From contig OZ241995.1 of assembly GCA_965204465.1 (NCBI GenBank), forward strand, positions 434,001 to 498,000: a stretch of DNA of 64,000 nt. The letters are read 5' to 3'. Source of the DNA: CBDBES01 sp965204465. Lineage in GTDB: Bacteria; Spirochaetota; Leptospiria; Turneriellales; CBDBES01. This document shows positions 1 through 9,005 of the stretch, in pieces. The translations under genes and the position numbers were made by a program. Every line of letters starts with the position of its first letter. Positions within the stretch are counted from its first letter, which is position 1. The notes under the pieces are model-generated. The model was not told the DNA's origin. It made no database searches and saw only the letters and a program-made list of their open reading frames with translations.

Positions 1-32
1 GAAATAGAGTCAATAAATTCTGCTAATTCCAT
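1..32 (-). CDS. Possible 5' end of a gene leaving the window on the left
   Basis: On the minus strand an ATG at 32-30 opens a frame that stays open to the window edge (MELAEFIDSI). Only ten codons are visible and no convincing ribosome-binding site precedes the ATG, so the product cannot be named. It would be divergent from trpF. Confidence 0.25.
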   Translation of the reverse strand, partial: MELAEFIDSI

Positions 33-78
33 ATTAAAAATAAAAAAATACTTTACAATAAGACAATTTAAATGTTCA

Positions 79-109
79 TTGTCTTTGTAATATTAAAAAA
101 TGATATAAT
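79..109 (+). promoter_or_regulatory. Promoter for trpF-mutS with extended -10
   Basis: A perfect TATAAT lies at 104-109 and is preceded by TG one base upstream, giving the extended -10 pattern TGnTATAAT. A weak -35 (TTGTCT) sits at 79-84 with a 19-base spacer; an extended -10 can compensate for this. The predicted transcript starts near 116, about 80 bases before trpF. Confidence 0.5.
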
Positions 110-194
110 ATTAGTTTTTTTTTGTCTACTGGACAACAAATTGAAAGACTGCATATTTACAATCAAAAATTTTAATAAAATATTTATTATTTAG

Positions 195-851
195 ATGCTT
201 GAAAAAACGAAAATCCGTAAGACAAAGGTAAAAATATGCGGTCTTACAAGATATGAAGATGCAGAATTAGCTGCATATTTTGGAGCGGATCTGCTTGGTT
301 TTGTTTTTTGCGTACAAAGTAACAGGCTTTGCAGCCTGGAAGATGCAAAATTCATGATATTTGATTTTAAAAATACCAAGAAAGTCTTGGTTTTTGGCCA
401 TGATCATGAAGATCATATCAAAAGAATTGGGGATGAGCTGTTAACAAAAAATGTTTATTTCCAAATCCCTGCAGATCATTCTAATCTTTCAAGTTTAGAA
501 AAACGATATTCCCCTAAAAAAATCATCGTTTCTTTTCCTATTTGTAAAAGTATAAATGATTCTAATTTAAAGGGTTATAAGAGATTCGCAACTACCATTT
601 TAGATACAGGTAATCAGAAAAGTCCTGATGGGAAAATATTAGCGGGTGGTACAGGCGTTACTTTCGACTGGAATTATATCCATAATATCCGGACAAAATT
701 TTTTCTGGCAGGAGGCTTATCTCCTAATAATATACAGGAGGTGATCGAAACTGTAAAACCGTATGGCGTCGATGTATCAAGTCAAATTGAAAAAGCACCC
801 GGAATTAAAGATCATGAAAAAATGAAAAATTTCATCAAAAAAATCTACTAA
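195..851 (+). CDS. trpF: Phosphoribosylanthranilate isomerase (TrpF)
   Basis: Cytosolic enzyme of tryptophan synthesis that isomerises N-(5-phosphoribosyl)anthranilate to the ribulose form used by TrpC. The 218-residue protein has the usual length of the single-domain (beta/alpha)8 enzyme. The N-terminal KICGLT motif (residues 13-18) carries the catalytic cysteine, GTGVTFDW near residue 155 carries the catalytic aspartate, and LAGGLSPNNI with a later GVDVSS stretch forms the phosphate-binding end. The ATG start places the motif at the expected distance. mutS follows after 42 bases, so the two are probably co-transcribed. trpC and trpA lie elsewhere in the window, so the pathway is dispersed rather than in one operon. 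Confidence 0.95.
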   Translation: MLEKTKIRKTKVKICGLTRYEDAELAAYFGADLLGFVFCVQSNRLCSLEDAKFMIFDFKNTKKVLVFGHDHEDHIKRIGDELLTKNVYFQIPADHSNLSSLEKRYSPKKIIVSFPICKSINDSNLKGYKRFATTILDTGNQKSPDGKILAGGTGVTFDWNYIHNIRTKFFLAGGLSPNNIQEVIETVKPYGVDVSSQIEKAPGIKDHEKMKNFIKKIY

Positions 852-893
852 AATTTTACCTGCCATTATTTATCTTTTCGAAATATAACTACT

Positions 894-3467
894 ATGAGCG
901 CAAATAAAATAGACGGCAACGTTATGGCCGATCAAAAACAGCTGAAAATGTCTCTGAATACTCCTTTAATGAGACAATATTTGGAGGTTAAAAAGAGATA
1001 TAAAAAAGAAGTATTGTTCTTTAGAATGGGTGATTTCTATGAAATGTTTTTGGATGATGCCATCTATACTGCCGAAGTTTTAAATATCGTACTCTCTAAA
1101 AGAGGGGATAATATTCCAATGTGCGGAATCCCTCATCATTCCTGGAGTAAATATGTTCATAAAATTCTAGAAAAGGGCAGAAACATCGCTATTTGTGAAC
1201 AATTAGAAGACCCCCAGGAAGTTTCCGGAAGGATCATAAAAAGAGATGTGATCAGAATACTTACTCCCGGTAGCATTTTTGAAGAAGAACTAATAGATCA
1301 AAATATCCAAAGTAGAATCGCAAGCCTATATCTCTTAGAAAAAAATGAATCTGATCAAAAGAATATATATTCATTGGCTGTTGGAGAAATATCCACAGGA
1401 GATTTAATTTTAGATCGCTGCAATTATAGCGAAATTGAAAATAAGATCAGTTTCTGTAATATTAAAGAGATGATACTGCCTGGGAAAGAAATTTCCATTG
1501 ATATTCAGAATATTCCCTGCCAATTGAGGTATTATAATTTAGGAAGATCTTTCATAGAAAAAAAGATAATGGATGTCTTTCAAATATCGAATCTATCTGT
1601 TATGGAATTAAAAGAGGCAGAAATGAATGCGCTATATTTTCTGTTCCATTACATAGAAGAAATTGCTCCCAGAACTAAAATTGAATGGCAAAAACCAATT
1701 AGAGAGTATAAAAAATCTAAAATGATCCTGGATGGATCTGCTATCAAAATGTTAGAGATATTAAAAAATCAGGAAGGCGACCAAGAGGGTTCTCTTATTT
1801 CCATTTTAGATCATACCAAAACGGTGGCAGGTAGAAGATATTTGTCCGGACTATTGACCTCCCCTTTAAAAGATGTTGTAACCATTCAGAGTCTCTACGA
1901 CACAGTGGATTTCTTTCTGGAAGAAAAAGAGCTAAGATATTCTTTTCAAAGAGAATTGAAAGGAATAAAAGATATTATCAGAATTTTACATCATTTACAT
2001 AATTCTCCCAAAATGCATCATCTAAATGGTTTGTATTATAGCTTAAAGGCCATTCAAAATATAAAAAAATGCTTAAACCAATTTAAAAAGCCTCTACCAC
2101 AGAAACTCTTAATGGATTGGGAGGAAATACCACTGAAGATGAATCCTCTTGATATATTAGAAGATATTTTATATCTTGAAAAACTTCCGTCCTTTTTGGA
2201 TGAAAGGCGTTGCATAAGGTTCGGATATTCAGAAAAATTAGATGAGGCCTTTCGCCTAAGTGAATCTGCGCATGAAATACTCGCCGAATTTGAAGCCAAT
2301 GAAAAGGAAAAATACAATTTGTCTTCGCTTAAAATAAGACATAGTAGGACCATTGGCTATTTTATTGAAATATCTAAAATCATGGCATCCAAAGCTCCTA
2401 AGCATTATGTAAAAAGACAAACCCTGACGAATGCAGAAAGATTCACCATGAAAGAATTGACCGAACTGGAAGATAGAATATTAAACGCTAAAGAGAAGAT
2501 CATTGCAATGCAAAAGAGTATCGTGGATCAATTGGTAAAAGATATACTATTATACACTAAAGAATTAAGAAAATGGACATCCATGGTATCTTTTTTAGAT
2601 GTTATGATCTCTTTTGCAGAAGTTGCTTTTCAAAATAATTATGTTCGTCCTCAAATAGAAGAGGGGGATGAATTAATTCTTAAAAGTTCCCGCCACCCCG
2701 TTGTAGAGGCTTTATTCAAAGAAGAGGTTTTCATTTCAAATGATGTTCATTTGAATTCAACCAACAGGCATTTGGCAATCTTAACTGGTCCAAATATGTC
2801 TGGTAAATCTACTTTCGTAAGACAGGTTGGATTGATCCAGATCATGGCACAGGCAGGTTCTTTTATACCTGCGGAAAGTGCTCATTTAACGATCGTAGAT
2901 CGTATCTTCACCAGAATAGGCGCCTATGATAGACTTTTCAAAGGGGAAAGTACTTTTTACGTAGAAATGCTGGAATGCGCCAGAATTTTTGAAAACTACA
3001 CTGTGAATTCTTTGATCTTACTGGATGAAGTGGGCAGAGGCACTTCTACTTTTGATGGTGTGAGTATCGCCAGGGCGATCATTGAATATTTGAATACGAA
3101 TAAAAAAGGGAAAGTCAAGACTCTATTCGCCACTCATTTCACAGAATTGGCAGATATCATTGAACCTGAAAATGGCATTGTGGGCCTTACCGTAGAAGTG
3201 ATAGAGGAAGATGAACAGGTAGTTTTTCTTAGAAAGATCACAGATGGAATCGCAGATAAATCCTATGGCATCTATGTAGCCGAATTAGCGGGACTCCCTA
3301 AAGAAATTGTTCTAAGGGCTTCTGAACTATTAGGAAAACTAGAATCGTCCAGTCTATGGAAAGCAGTTCATCCACAAAAGAGCTCTTCCTTCAAAAAACA
3401 GGGGAAATATCGAAAAAGTACGGTTGGATCTATTCCAGAGCAACTGACCATATTCAAAGATGATTGA
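894..3467 (+). CDS. mutS: DNA mismatch repair protein MutS
   Basis: Mismatch-recognition ATPase that starts methyl-independent mismatch repair with MutL. The protein has 857 residues, normal for MutS1. The mismatch-contacting Phe-x-Glu is in GDFYEMF (residues 46-52). The clamp and lever region fills the middle. The C-terminal ABC ATPase has the Walker A GPNMSGKST near residue 631, then a DEVGRGTSTFDG Walker B/signature and ATHFTEL. A second in-frame ATG ten codons in (MADQKQ) is an equally plausible start. Loss of this function would raise homopolymer slippage, which matters for the long G/C tracts elsewhere in the window, but the gene looks intact. Confidence 0.97.
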   Translation: MSANKIDGNVMADQKQLKMSLNTPLMRQYLEVKKRYKKEVLFFRMGDFYEMFLDDAIYTAEVLNIVLSKRGDNIPMCGIPHHSWSKYVHKILEKGRNIAICEQLEDPQEVSGRIIKRDVIRILTPGSIFEEELIDQNIQSRIASLYLLEKNESDQKNIYSLAVGEISTGDLILDRCNYSEIENKISFCNIKEMILPGKEISIDIQNIPCQLRYYNLGRSFIEKKIMDVFQISNLSVMELKEAEMNALYFLFHYIEEIAPRTKIEWQKPIREYKKSKMILDGSAIKMLEILKNQEGDQEGSLISILDHTKTVAGRRYLSGLLTSPLKDVVTIQSLYDTVDFFLEEKELRYSFQRELKGIKDIIRILHHLHNSPKMHHLNGLYYSLKAIQNIKKCLNQFKKPLPQKLLMDWEEIPLKMNPLDILEDILYLEKLPSFLDERRCIRFGYSEKLDEAFRLSESAHEILAEFEANEKEKYNLSSLKIRHSRTIGYFIEISKIMASKAPKHYVKRQTLTNAERFTMKELTELEDRILNAKEKIIAMQKSIVDQLVKDILLYTKELRKWTSMVSFLDVMISFAEVAFQNNYVRPQIEEGDELILKSSRHPVVEALFKEEVFISNDVHLNSTNRHLAILTGPNMSGKSTFVRQVGLIQIMAQAGSFIPAESAHLTIVDRIFTRIGAYDRLFKGESTFYVEMLECARIFENYTVNSLILLDEVGRGTSTFDGVSIARAIIEYLNTNKKGKVKTLFATHFTELADIIEPENGIVGLTVEVIEEDEQVVFLRKITDGIADKSYGIYVAELAGLPKEIVLRASELLGKLESSSLWKAVHPQKSSSFKKQGKYRKSTVGSIPEQLTIFKDD

Positions 3468-3493
3468 TCTATAAAAAATAGAACTCATTAGTG

Positions 3494-4381
3494 TTACTTT
3501 GAGTTCAATGTCTCTAATGCCTTTTTCATGGAAGAACCTATATTGGCCGGTGATTCACATACCTGGATACCACATTCTCGCATGACTCTCATCTTTTCTT
3601 GTGCAGTCCCCGAGCCTCCCGATGCGATAGCGCCTGCATGTCCCATTCGTTTACCCTTAGGAGCCGTTCTGCCTGCAATAAAGCATACTACTGGTTTTTC
3701 GACATGATCTTTGATATACATGGCCGCCTCTTCTTCTGAATATCCACCAATCTCGCCTATGATCACAATGCCCTCTGTATCTTTATCACGATTGAAAAGC
3801 TTTACTAATTCTAAATGAGGCATACCAATGATAGGGTCGCCTCCAATGCCCACCGCTGTACTCTGCCCCAGACCCTCTTCAGAAAGTTGCGCAACGGCTT
3901 CATAGGTAAGAGTACCTGAACGAGAAATTACCCCGATTTTACCTGGTTTATGTATGAATCCAGGCATGATCCCAATTTTACCTATCCCTGGGGTAATAAC
4001 ACCTGGACAATTTGGCCCTATTAAAATTGAGTTAGAATTTTTTAGCAGATATATAATTCTCTGCATGTCTCTGGTGGGTATTCCTTCTGTGATGCATACC
4101 ACGAGTTCTATTCCGGAACGTACTGCCTCACAAATTGCATCTGCCGCAAAGGGTGGTGGAACAAAAATGGCCGAAGCATTTGCTCCTGTTTCGGAAACGG
4201 CTTCTTTGACACTATTGAATACAGGTATTTTATCCTTAAATTTTTGCCCACCCTTCCCAGGGGTAACCCCTCCCACTACATTACTATTATACTCTATCAT
4301 TTGAGTAGTATGGAATGAACCTTCCTTTCCAGTGATTCCTTGAACCAATATCTTACTTTTTTCAGTTAGTAGGATTGCCAT
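3494..4381 (-). CDS. sucD: Succinyl-CoA synthetase alpha subunit
   Basis: Alpha subunit of the TCA-cycle ligase that interconverts succinyl-CoA and succinate with NTP formation. Its 295 residues match the family. The N-terminal CoA-binding Rossmann part contains ILVQGITGKEG. The phosphorylated active-site histidine lies in MGHAGAIASGG near the C-terminus. It is encoded just downstream of sucC, and its first 20 bases overlap the end of sucC, so translation is probably coupled. It converges on mutS with only 26 bases between the stop codons. Confidence 0.96.
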   Translation of the reverse strand: MAILLTEKSKILVQGITGKEGSFHTTQMIEYNSNVVGGVTPGKGGQKFKDKIPVFNSVKEAVSETGANASAIFVPPPFAADAICEAVRSGIELVVCITEGIPTRDMQRIIYLLKNSNSILIGPNCPGVITPGIGKIGIMPGFIHKPGKIGVISRSGTLTYEAVAQLSEEGLGQSTAVGIGGDPIIGMPHLELVKLFNRDKDTEGIVIIGEIGGYSEEEAAMYIKDHVEKPVVCFIAGRTAPKGKRMGHAGAIASGGSGTAQEKMRVMRECGIQVCESPANIGSSMKKALETLNSK

Positions 4382-5558
4382 TTTTTTGAATTGCCTCCAC
4401 CACTTTTTCAGCTCCCTCTTCTAAAGAAGAGGCAACTTGCATTTTGAGTCCGCTTTCTTCTAATATAGATTTAGCTTCTTGGGAATTTGTTCCAGCCAAT
4501 CTTACTACAAGAGGTACTCTTATCTCTACATTTTTAGCGGCCTCTATAATTCCATTTGCGATTCTATCGCATCTCACAATGCCTCCAAAAATATTAACAA
4601 AAACTGCCTTTACATTTGGATCGCGCAAAATAATTTTAAATCCATTCGTAACAGTTTCTACATTTGCATTTCCACCAACATCTAAAAAATTGGCAGGCGA
4701 GGAACCGACATGTTTTATAATATCCATAGTGGCCATTGCAAGACCTGCTCCATTTACCATACAACCTACTTCTCCTGGAAGGCGAACATAATTCAGATTA
4801 TATTTTGAAGCTTCTAATTCCAGAGGTTCTTCTTCTGAGGTATCTCTTAATTCTTCTCTTTCTGGATGGCGATAAGCAGCATTATCATCAAAGTTGATCT
4901 TACAATCCAAGGCCAATATTTTATTGCCGTTGGCTTGAACCATTGGATTAATCTCAATTAGAGAACAATCTTCAGAATCATAAACTCTCCATAAATTCAT
5001 GAAAAGTTTATGTGCTTGTTTAGCTGATTCATCTACCAGACCAAGACTGTATGTCAAATGAGATGCCTGCCAATTTTGAAGCCCCAGATTCGGATCAATG
5101 ATCTCTTTGATGATCTTTTCGGGAGTCTTGGAAGCCACTTCTTCAATATCCATCCCCCCTTCTTTGGACACCATGAAAACAGGCCTTGACTCAGATCGAT
5201 CTAAAGTAATCCCTACGTAATATTCTTTCTCAATATCCATTCCTTCTTCGATCAGTATCTTCAATACTTTTTTCCCTGCTTGTCCTGTTTGTGCGGTGAT
5301 CAATTGCATTCCCAATATTTCAGAAGAAATTTTAAGTGTCTCTTCCTCTGAGTGGCTTAACTTTACACCCCCCCCCTGTCCCCTCCCTCCTGCATGTATC
5401 TGAGCTTTGATCACAACAGTAGAAACACCGCCTGTATTCTTTTTAAGCTTTTGGAAAATATTTACGGATTCTTTGGGATCGTCTGTAGTAAATCCCTCTG
5501 GTATGGGGATATCATACTTTTTTAATATATGCTTCGCCTGGTATTCATGAATTTTCAT
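4362..5558 (-). CDS. sucC: Succinyl-CoA synthetase beta subunit
   Basis: ATP-grasp beta subunit of succinyl-CoA synthetase and partner of the adjacent sucD product. The 398-residue protein opens with MKIHEYQAKHILKKY, typical of the family, followed by the glycine-rich AGGRGQGGGVKL loop and later GGNANVE and NIFGGIVRCD segments of the CoA-ligase domain. The glycine-rich loop is encoded across a run of nine C on the plus strand (5368-5376). A purine-rich GAGAGG lies upstream of the ATG at a usable distance. Confidence 0.97.
   Translation of the reverse strand: MKIHEYQAKHILKKYDIPIPEGFTTDDPKESVNIFQKLKKNTGGVSTVVIKAQIHAGGRGQGGGVKLSHSEEETLKISSEILGMQLITAQTGQAGKKVLKILIEEGMDIEKEYYVGITLDRSESRPVFMVSKEGGMDIEEVASKTPEKIIKEIIDPNLGLQNWQASHLTYSLGLVDESAKQAHKLFMNLWRVYDSEDCSLIEINPMVQANGNKILALDCKINFDDNAAYRHPEREELRDTSEEEPLELEASKYNLNYVRLPGEVGCMVNGAGLAMATMDIIKHVGSSPANFLDVGGNANVETVTNGFKIILRDPNVKAVFVNIFGGIVRCDRIANGIIEAAKNVEIRVPLVVRLAGTNSQEAKSILEESGLKMQVASSLEEGAEKVVEAIQKNGNPTN
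5368..5376. repeat. Nine-C homopolymer inside sucC
   Basis: Nine consecutive C on the plus strand encode the conserved Gly-Gly-Gly of the sucC nucleotide-binding loop. The glycine requirement explains the composition, although the all-GGG codon choice is unusual in such an AT-rich gene. Slippage here would break an essential-looking enzyme, so a switching role is unlikely. Confidence 0.6.
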
Positions 5559-5697
5559 AGTTTTATGCCTCTCTTCTTAGAAGCCACTGAAAAATATTTC
5601 TTTCAATAAAGAAAAAAATAGATATTATTGTATTCGTTAGAATTTCAGATCAGAAATTTAAGATATTTGTTGAATATCTAATAAGTTTTGTAAGAGG

Positions 5698-6027
5698 CTA
5701 TTTAGGATCATTATCCTCGTGATTATTCATACTTGATCCATCGTCTTTACCAAGGGGCTCATCTACAGATTGCATCTCAGTTGACTCAGACAGAGCCTCT
5801 TCTGTAACCTCTTGATTTTTTTGGTTTTCTTCTTTTATTTCGTAGCCATATTGAATATTTCCATTTACCAGTAAACTCATTGCCTGAACAGCTAGTTTTC
5901 TATTTCTTAATGGCTTGGGGATATCAATTTTGAAAATATGATCTACAACGTCAAAACTAGCGCATGTTATCTCGAATTTTTTTTCTTTAGATAGGTTTAA
6001 TATCTCTGAAATTCCAATTGAATCCAT
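5698..6027 (-). CDS. Hypothetical protein with acidic C-terminal tail
   Basis: A 109-residue protein that I do not recognise. The first 65 residues look like a compact alpha/beta fold without a signal peptide or membrane segment. The last 45 residues are rich in Glu, Asp, Ser and Asn and are probably disordered. It lies 139 bases upstream of sucC on the same strand and may be transcribed with it. The intervening DNA has a short AGATATT/AATATCT inverted repeat but no clear terminator. Confidence 0.6.
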   Translation of the reverse strand: MDSIGISEILNLSKEKKFEITCASFDVVDHIFKIDIPKPLRNRKLAVQAMSLLVNGNIQYGYEIKEENQKNQEVTEEALSESTEMQSVDEPLGKDDGSSMNNHEDNDPK

Positions 6028-6188
6028 AAAATCTATTGTTCTGCCACTAATAAAATAAAACTCTCTTTGTCAAGCATATTTATTTTTGCCTACCGAAATT
6101 TTCATCATATCCGGACTGAATGAAGCAGTTTACTACTAAGTGATGGGAATCTTTTATACTGCAGCTAATTTATCTATCGGATGCAAGA

Positions 6189-6473
6189 TCATAAATCATA
6201 ATCGCTTTCTCTGTGGTAAAATCCTTTCTTAAGCAAAGAACCATTCACGAATCTATAATTTCCAGATAAAATAAGAAACAAATCAATTACGTATCCAATG
6301 AAAAATAACCCAAAAGTAAAAAAGTAAACAATTCCTCTACCAATATGTCCGCTATAAATTCTATGTGCCCCAATAATACCTAAAAAGAAACATAATAAAA
6401 AGACAAGAAGCCATTCTTTTTGCTCTTCAAAATAACTATCAGAATAACTATCAGATCTTTCTTTTGGTTTCAT
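6189..6473 (-). CDS. TM2-domain membrane protein
   Basis: A 94-residue inner-membrane protein with the TM2 arrangement: a charged N-terminus, a first helix (WLLVFLLCFFLGIIGAHR), a short loop containing YSGHIGRGI, and a second helix (YFFTFGLFFIGYVIDLFLIL) ending in a polar tail. The GxxGAHRFY-like motif at the end of helix 1 and GRG before helix 2 are diagnostic of the family (here GIIGAHRIYSGHIGRG). The molecular role of bacterial TM2 proteins is unknown. It is separated from the flanking genes by 160 bases or more. Confidence 0.85.
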   Translation of the reverse strand: MKPKERSDSYSDSYFEEQKEWLLVFLLCFFLGIIGAHRIYSGHIGRGIVYFFTFGLFFIGYVIDLFLILSGNYRFVNGSLLKKGFYHRESDYDL

Positions 6474-6563
6474 CTTAAACCAATTTAGTATAAACTATTC
6501 AGAGGTCAATCCTTTTTATTTTTGAAGATTAAGAGAACCAATGAATTTTGAAGGCATCTTTGA

Positions 6564-6821
6564 AAGTCTGAAGGTTATATTGTAGCGATTGATATTGCTT
6601 TCGATTTAAAACAGGATATGATCATGAAGATGTCTTCTGATGAAGCGAAGTCATTTTATAAAAGGCGAAGTTCTTCCATTGAACCTATTTTTGGGATTCT
6701 AAAACAGACTAAAAACTTTAGGGAACTATTGCTTAGAGGGATTCAGAAGGCGAGAATAGAGGTAAAAATCGCTGCAATGACTTTCAATTTTAGCAAAATG
6801 ATATGGGAACAGCTTGTATAG
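6564..6821 (+). pseudogene. C-terminal remnant of an IS1182/IS5-like DDE transposase
   Basis: An open frame of about 86 codons ends in FYKRRSSSIEPIFGILKQ followed by a LLLRGIQKARIEVK segment and a short AMTFNFSKM tail. This matches the extreme C-terminus of DDE transposases of the IS1182-like group, where EP(V/I)FG carries the last acidic catalytic residue and LLRGLEK follows. The upstream catalytic core is absent: the frame is blocked by a stop just before 6564. The remnant is therefore inactive. Thirty bases beyond its stop lies a sequence that recurs as an inverted repeat at 58 kb, probably the element's end. Confidence 0.75.
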
Positions 6822-6850
6822 ATCAGGAAATTAGGAAATTATTCTTCTGT

Positions 6851-6868
6851 GTTGAGGCACAGGCTCAT
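6851..6868 (+). repeat. Probable right end of the decayed IS
   Basis: The 18-base sequence from GTTGAGGC to GGCTCAT recurs near 58067-58085, and its reverse complement at 58028-58045. Partial copies precede the 37-bp repeats at 43.9 and 45.2 kb. Its place just after the transposase relic suggests it is a terminal inverted repeat. Confidence 0.5.
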
Positions 6869-6958
6869 AGAATAATAATAAAAAAATAGAAAATAATAAA
6901 AAAATAAGTTCACAAATCATCCTCTAAATGAAGTCCTGTTAAAAAAATTACGGCTTTT

Positions 6959-7252
6959 ATGAGTCTACGGAAATTAACTAAAAAAGAAATTGAAGATCAT
7001 TTAACCAAAGTATCCGGGTGGAGCCTGAAAAAAAATAAGCTATGCAAAGAATTCAGATTCAAAGATTTTAAGCAAGCTTTCTCTTTTATGAGATCCGTCG
7101 CAAAAATTGCTGAAAAAATGCAGCATCATCCAGATTGGCAAAATGTTTATAATAAAGTTAATATATTCCTATCCACTCATGATATAAAAGGAATATCTTC
7201 AAAAGATATTGACTTGGTATATGCAATTGAAAAGCTGAACAACAAAAATTAG
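6959..7252 (+). CDS. 4a-hydroxytetrahydrobiopterin (pterin-4a-carbinolamine) dehydratase
   Basis: A small 97-residue cytosolic enzyme that dehydrates 4a-hydroxytetrahydropterin, regenerating the pterin cofactor of aromatic amino acid hydroxylases; some bacterial members may act elsewhere. The family signature HHPDW is at residues 56-60, followed by VYNKVNIFLSTHD with the second catalytic histidine. Length and fold order match the PCD/DCoH family. It is the first gene of a dense plus-strand run, with the next gene starting 14 bases after its stop. No pterin-dependent hydroxylase is visible nearby. Confidence 0.9.
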   Translation: MSLRKLTKKEIEDHLTKVSGWSLKKNKLCKEFRFKDFKQAFSFMRSVAKIAEKMQHHPDWQNVYNKVNIFLSTHDIKGISSKDIDLVYAIEKLNNKN

Positions 7253-7266
7253 AGAGGTACACCAAA

Positions 7267-8967
7267 ATGAAAAAACTATTTATTTTTCCTATTTCCATAG
7301 CTCTTTCTTTTTCTCAGTGTAATCTAGATAATGAGGTTTTAGCTACCTACACCGATGGAAATATACTGCGAAAAGAAATTCGTGAATTGGCGGATGCGCA
7401 TAATGTAGGCGATAGAGCTAAAAACTCTAAATGGCAAAAACAAACGATCAAGCGCCTCGCTGTCCGCAAAATATTAAAGAAAAAGATAGATGCCAAAAAT
7501 TTAGAAAAGAATGAAGAAGTTCAGAAAAAACTTGCCTTCGTTAAAAGAAACGCTGCAGAGAAATCACTTAGAAATCGATGGGAAAAAAAGCAAGATGAAA
7601 TTCCAGAAAAGCTTTATTACATACACACCATCTTGTTTAGAGAAGCTTTCCCCAGACCCAAACCGAATCAGGAGCAGGCTAAAGAAAGCAGCCAATCTAA
7701 ACCTTCTTCTAAAAAGAATCAAAAAAATATAGATTCTGTAGCAAAAAAAGAAGAGAAGACACTAGTAGAAGAAGAAAAAGAGCCAGAGACAAGCCCAGCG
7801 GAAAAAAATACATTGAAGCTAAGAGAAAAAATCATGAAGGAATCTCTGGATTTTGCAGAAGCAGTTCAAATTCAAGATAAAGAGATCAAGTCAAAGGGAC
7901 AGTATCGTAATATGGGATATAATGCTTTGAATACATTGACGCCTCAATTGGCACTGGCCGCATTGCGATTATCCGGAAAGCTAAAAGGTAAATTTTATAG
8001 GATCAAAAGAGATGAGACACCTATTTATGAAAGTCCAGATACTTCTTCAAATGAATTGACAAAGTTACATAAGGGTGTTATCGTTAATGCGCAAGCAAAT
8101 TCAGCTGCAACAGGTGGCTGGCAAAAGATATTATACCTTACAAATACTTCCAGAGGAATTTTGCAATCTGGATATATATCTTCCAATGCGATCAAAGCCC
8201 AGCCAAAGGAAAAAAAGAATATCAGTTATCCTCTAAGAACCTATTATGGCTGGCAATTGGTTCATTTAGAAGAAATATACTCTGCCGATAAAGAAGATCT
8301 GATCGAGATATTGACTGAACAAAGAAATGCTAAGATACGTGGCGATAAAAAGAAAGATAATTTTGACGGATCTTTTTACTGGAGGCGTGTAATCACTTTT
8401 AGAAGATATGCTTGGGAAAATAATATATATCAAAAGCATGGATTATTTATTTTCAGTTTACCTAAATTAGAAGAAGATTGGGAAAAAAAGGATATATTAC
8501 TCGAAAAGAAAGACTTAAAGCTCACGAAGAATGACTTTATAGAATATGTAAAATTATCCTATAATAATAATGAAAAGCTATGGGAAGATCTTAAAAAAAA
8601 TCTCAGAAGGTTAAATTTAATATTTAATCGATTTACTAAGATACAGATCCTATCTTCCCATGCCTTAAAAAATAAAATAGAGCAATCTAAAGAATATCAA
8701 AAATTATATACAGCAGAAAAATATAACTATCTGTTAGAAAAATATTTTGAAGATGAATATCTAAAAGCAGAAGCTGAAAAAGAAAAAGCTGCCAAGAAAA
8801 TAGAAACGGCTATTAAACCAGATGCACAAAAAAAAGAAACAGAAGAAGAGATACGTAGAAGAGAACAAAGAGAAAAAAGGCTATATGCCAGAAGAGAAGA
8901 AAGAAAGGTACTGACCGAAAATAACTTTAAGATAAATGATGATAAAATTGAAGACAATAAATTATGA
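7267..8967 (+). CDS. Putative lipoprotein with SurA/PpiC-like N-domain and SH3-like domain
   Basis: A 566-residue exported protein. The N-terminus (MKKLFIFPISIALSFSQC) is a signal peptide with a possible relaxed lipobox and Cys18. Residues 22-95 (ATYTDGNILRKEIRELAD, then a helical KLAVRKILKKK-type stretch) resemble the N-terminal chaperone part of SurA/PpiC foldases. Residues 125-185 are a Lys/Glu/Ser-rich low-complexity insert. Residues 238-315 (FYRIKRDETPIYESPD, GYISSNAIKA) resemble a bacterial SH3 domain. The C-terminal 200 residues are highly charged and helical, ending in an Arg/Glu-rich coiled-coil tail. I see no clear rotamase domain. A ribosome-binding site (AGAGGT) lies 8 bases before the ATG. 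The fold assignments are inferred from the sequence pattern. Confidence 0.6.
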   Translation: MKKLFIFPISIALSFSQCNLDNEVLATYTDGNILRKEIRELADAHNVGDRAKNSKWQKQTIKRLAVRKILKKKIDAKNLEKNEEVQKKLAFVKRNAAEKSLRNRWEKKQDEIPEKLYYIHTILFREAFPRPKPNQEQAKESSQSKPSSKKNQKNIDSVAKKEEKTLVEEEKEPETSPAEKNTLKLREKIMKESLDFAEAVQIQDKEIKSKGQYRNMGYNALNTLTPQLALAALRLSGKLKGKFYRIKRDETPIYESPDTSSNELTKLHKGVIVNAQANSAATGGWQKILYLTNTSRGILQSGYISSNAIKAQPKEKKNISYPLRTYYGWQLVHLEEIYSADKEDLIEILTEQRNAKIRGDKKKDNFDGSFYWRRVITFRRYAWENNIYQKHGLFIFSLPKLEEDWEKKDILLEKKDLKLTKNDFIEYVKLSYNNNEKLWEDLKKNLRRLNLIFNRFTKIQILSSHALKNKIEQSKEYQKLYTAEKYNYLLEKYFEDEYLKAEAEKEKAAKKIETAIKPDAQKKETEEEIRRREQREKRLYARREERKVLTENNFKINDDKIEDNKL

Positions 8968-9005
8968 TCTGATATTCGAGTGATCCATTCTAAAGCTAAT
9001 TAAAT

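Noticed and set aside
3954..4304. A 116-codon open frame opposite sucD
   Set aside because: It lies wholly inside a strongly conserved gene on the other strand and has no recognisable product.
5368..5376. Phase variation of sucC through its nine-C tract
   Set aside because: The tract encodes an invariant Gly-Gly-Gly of the nucleotide-binding loop, and switching off a central TCA enzyme is implausible.
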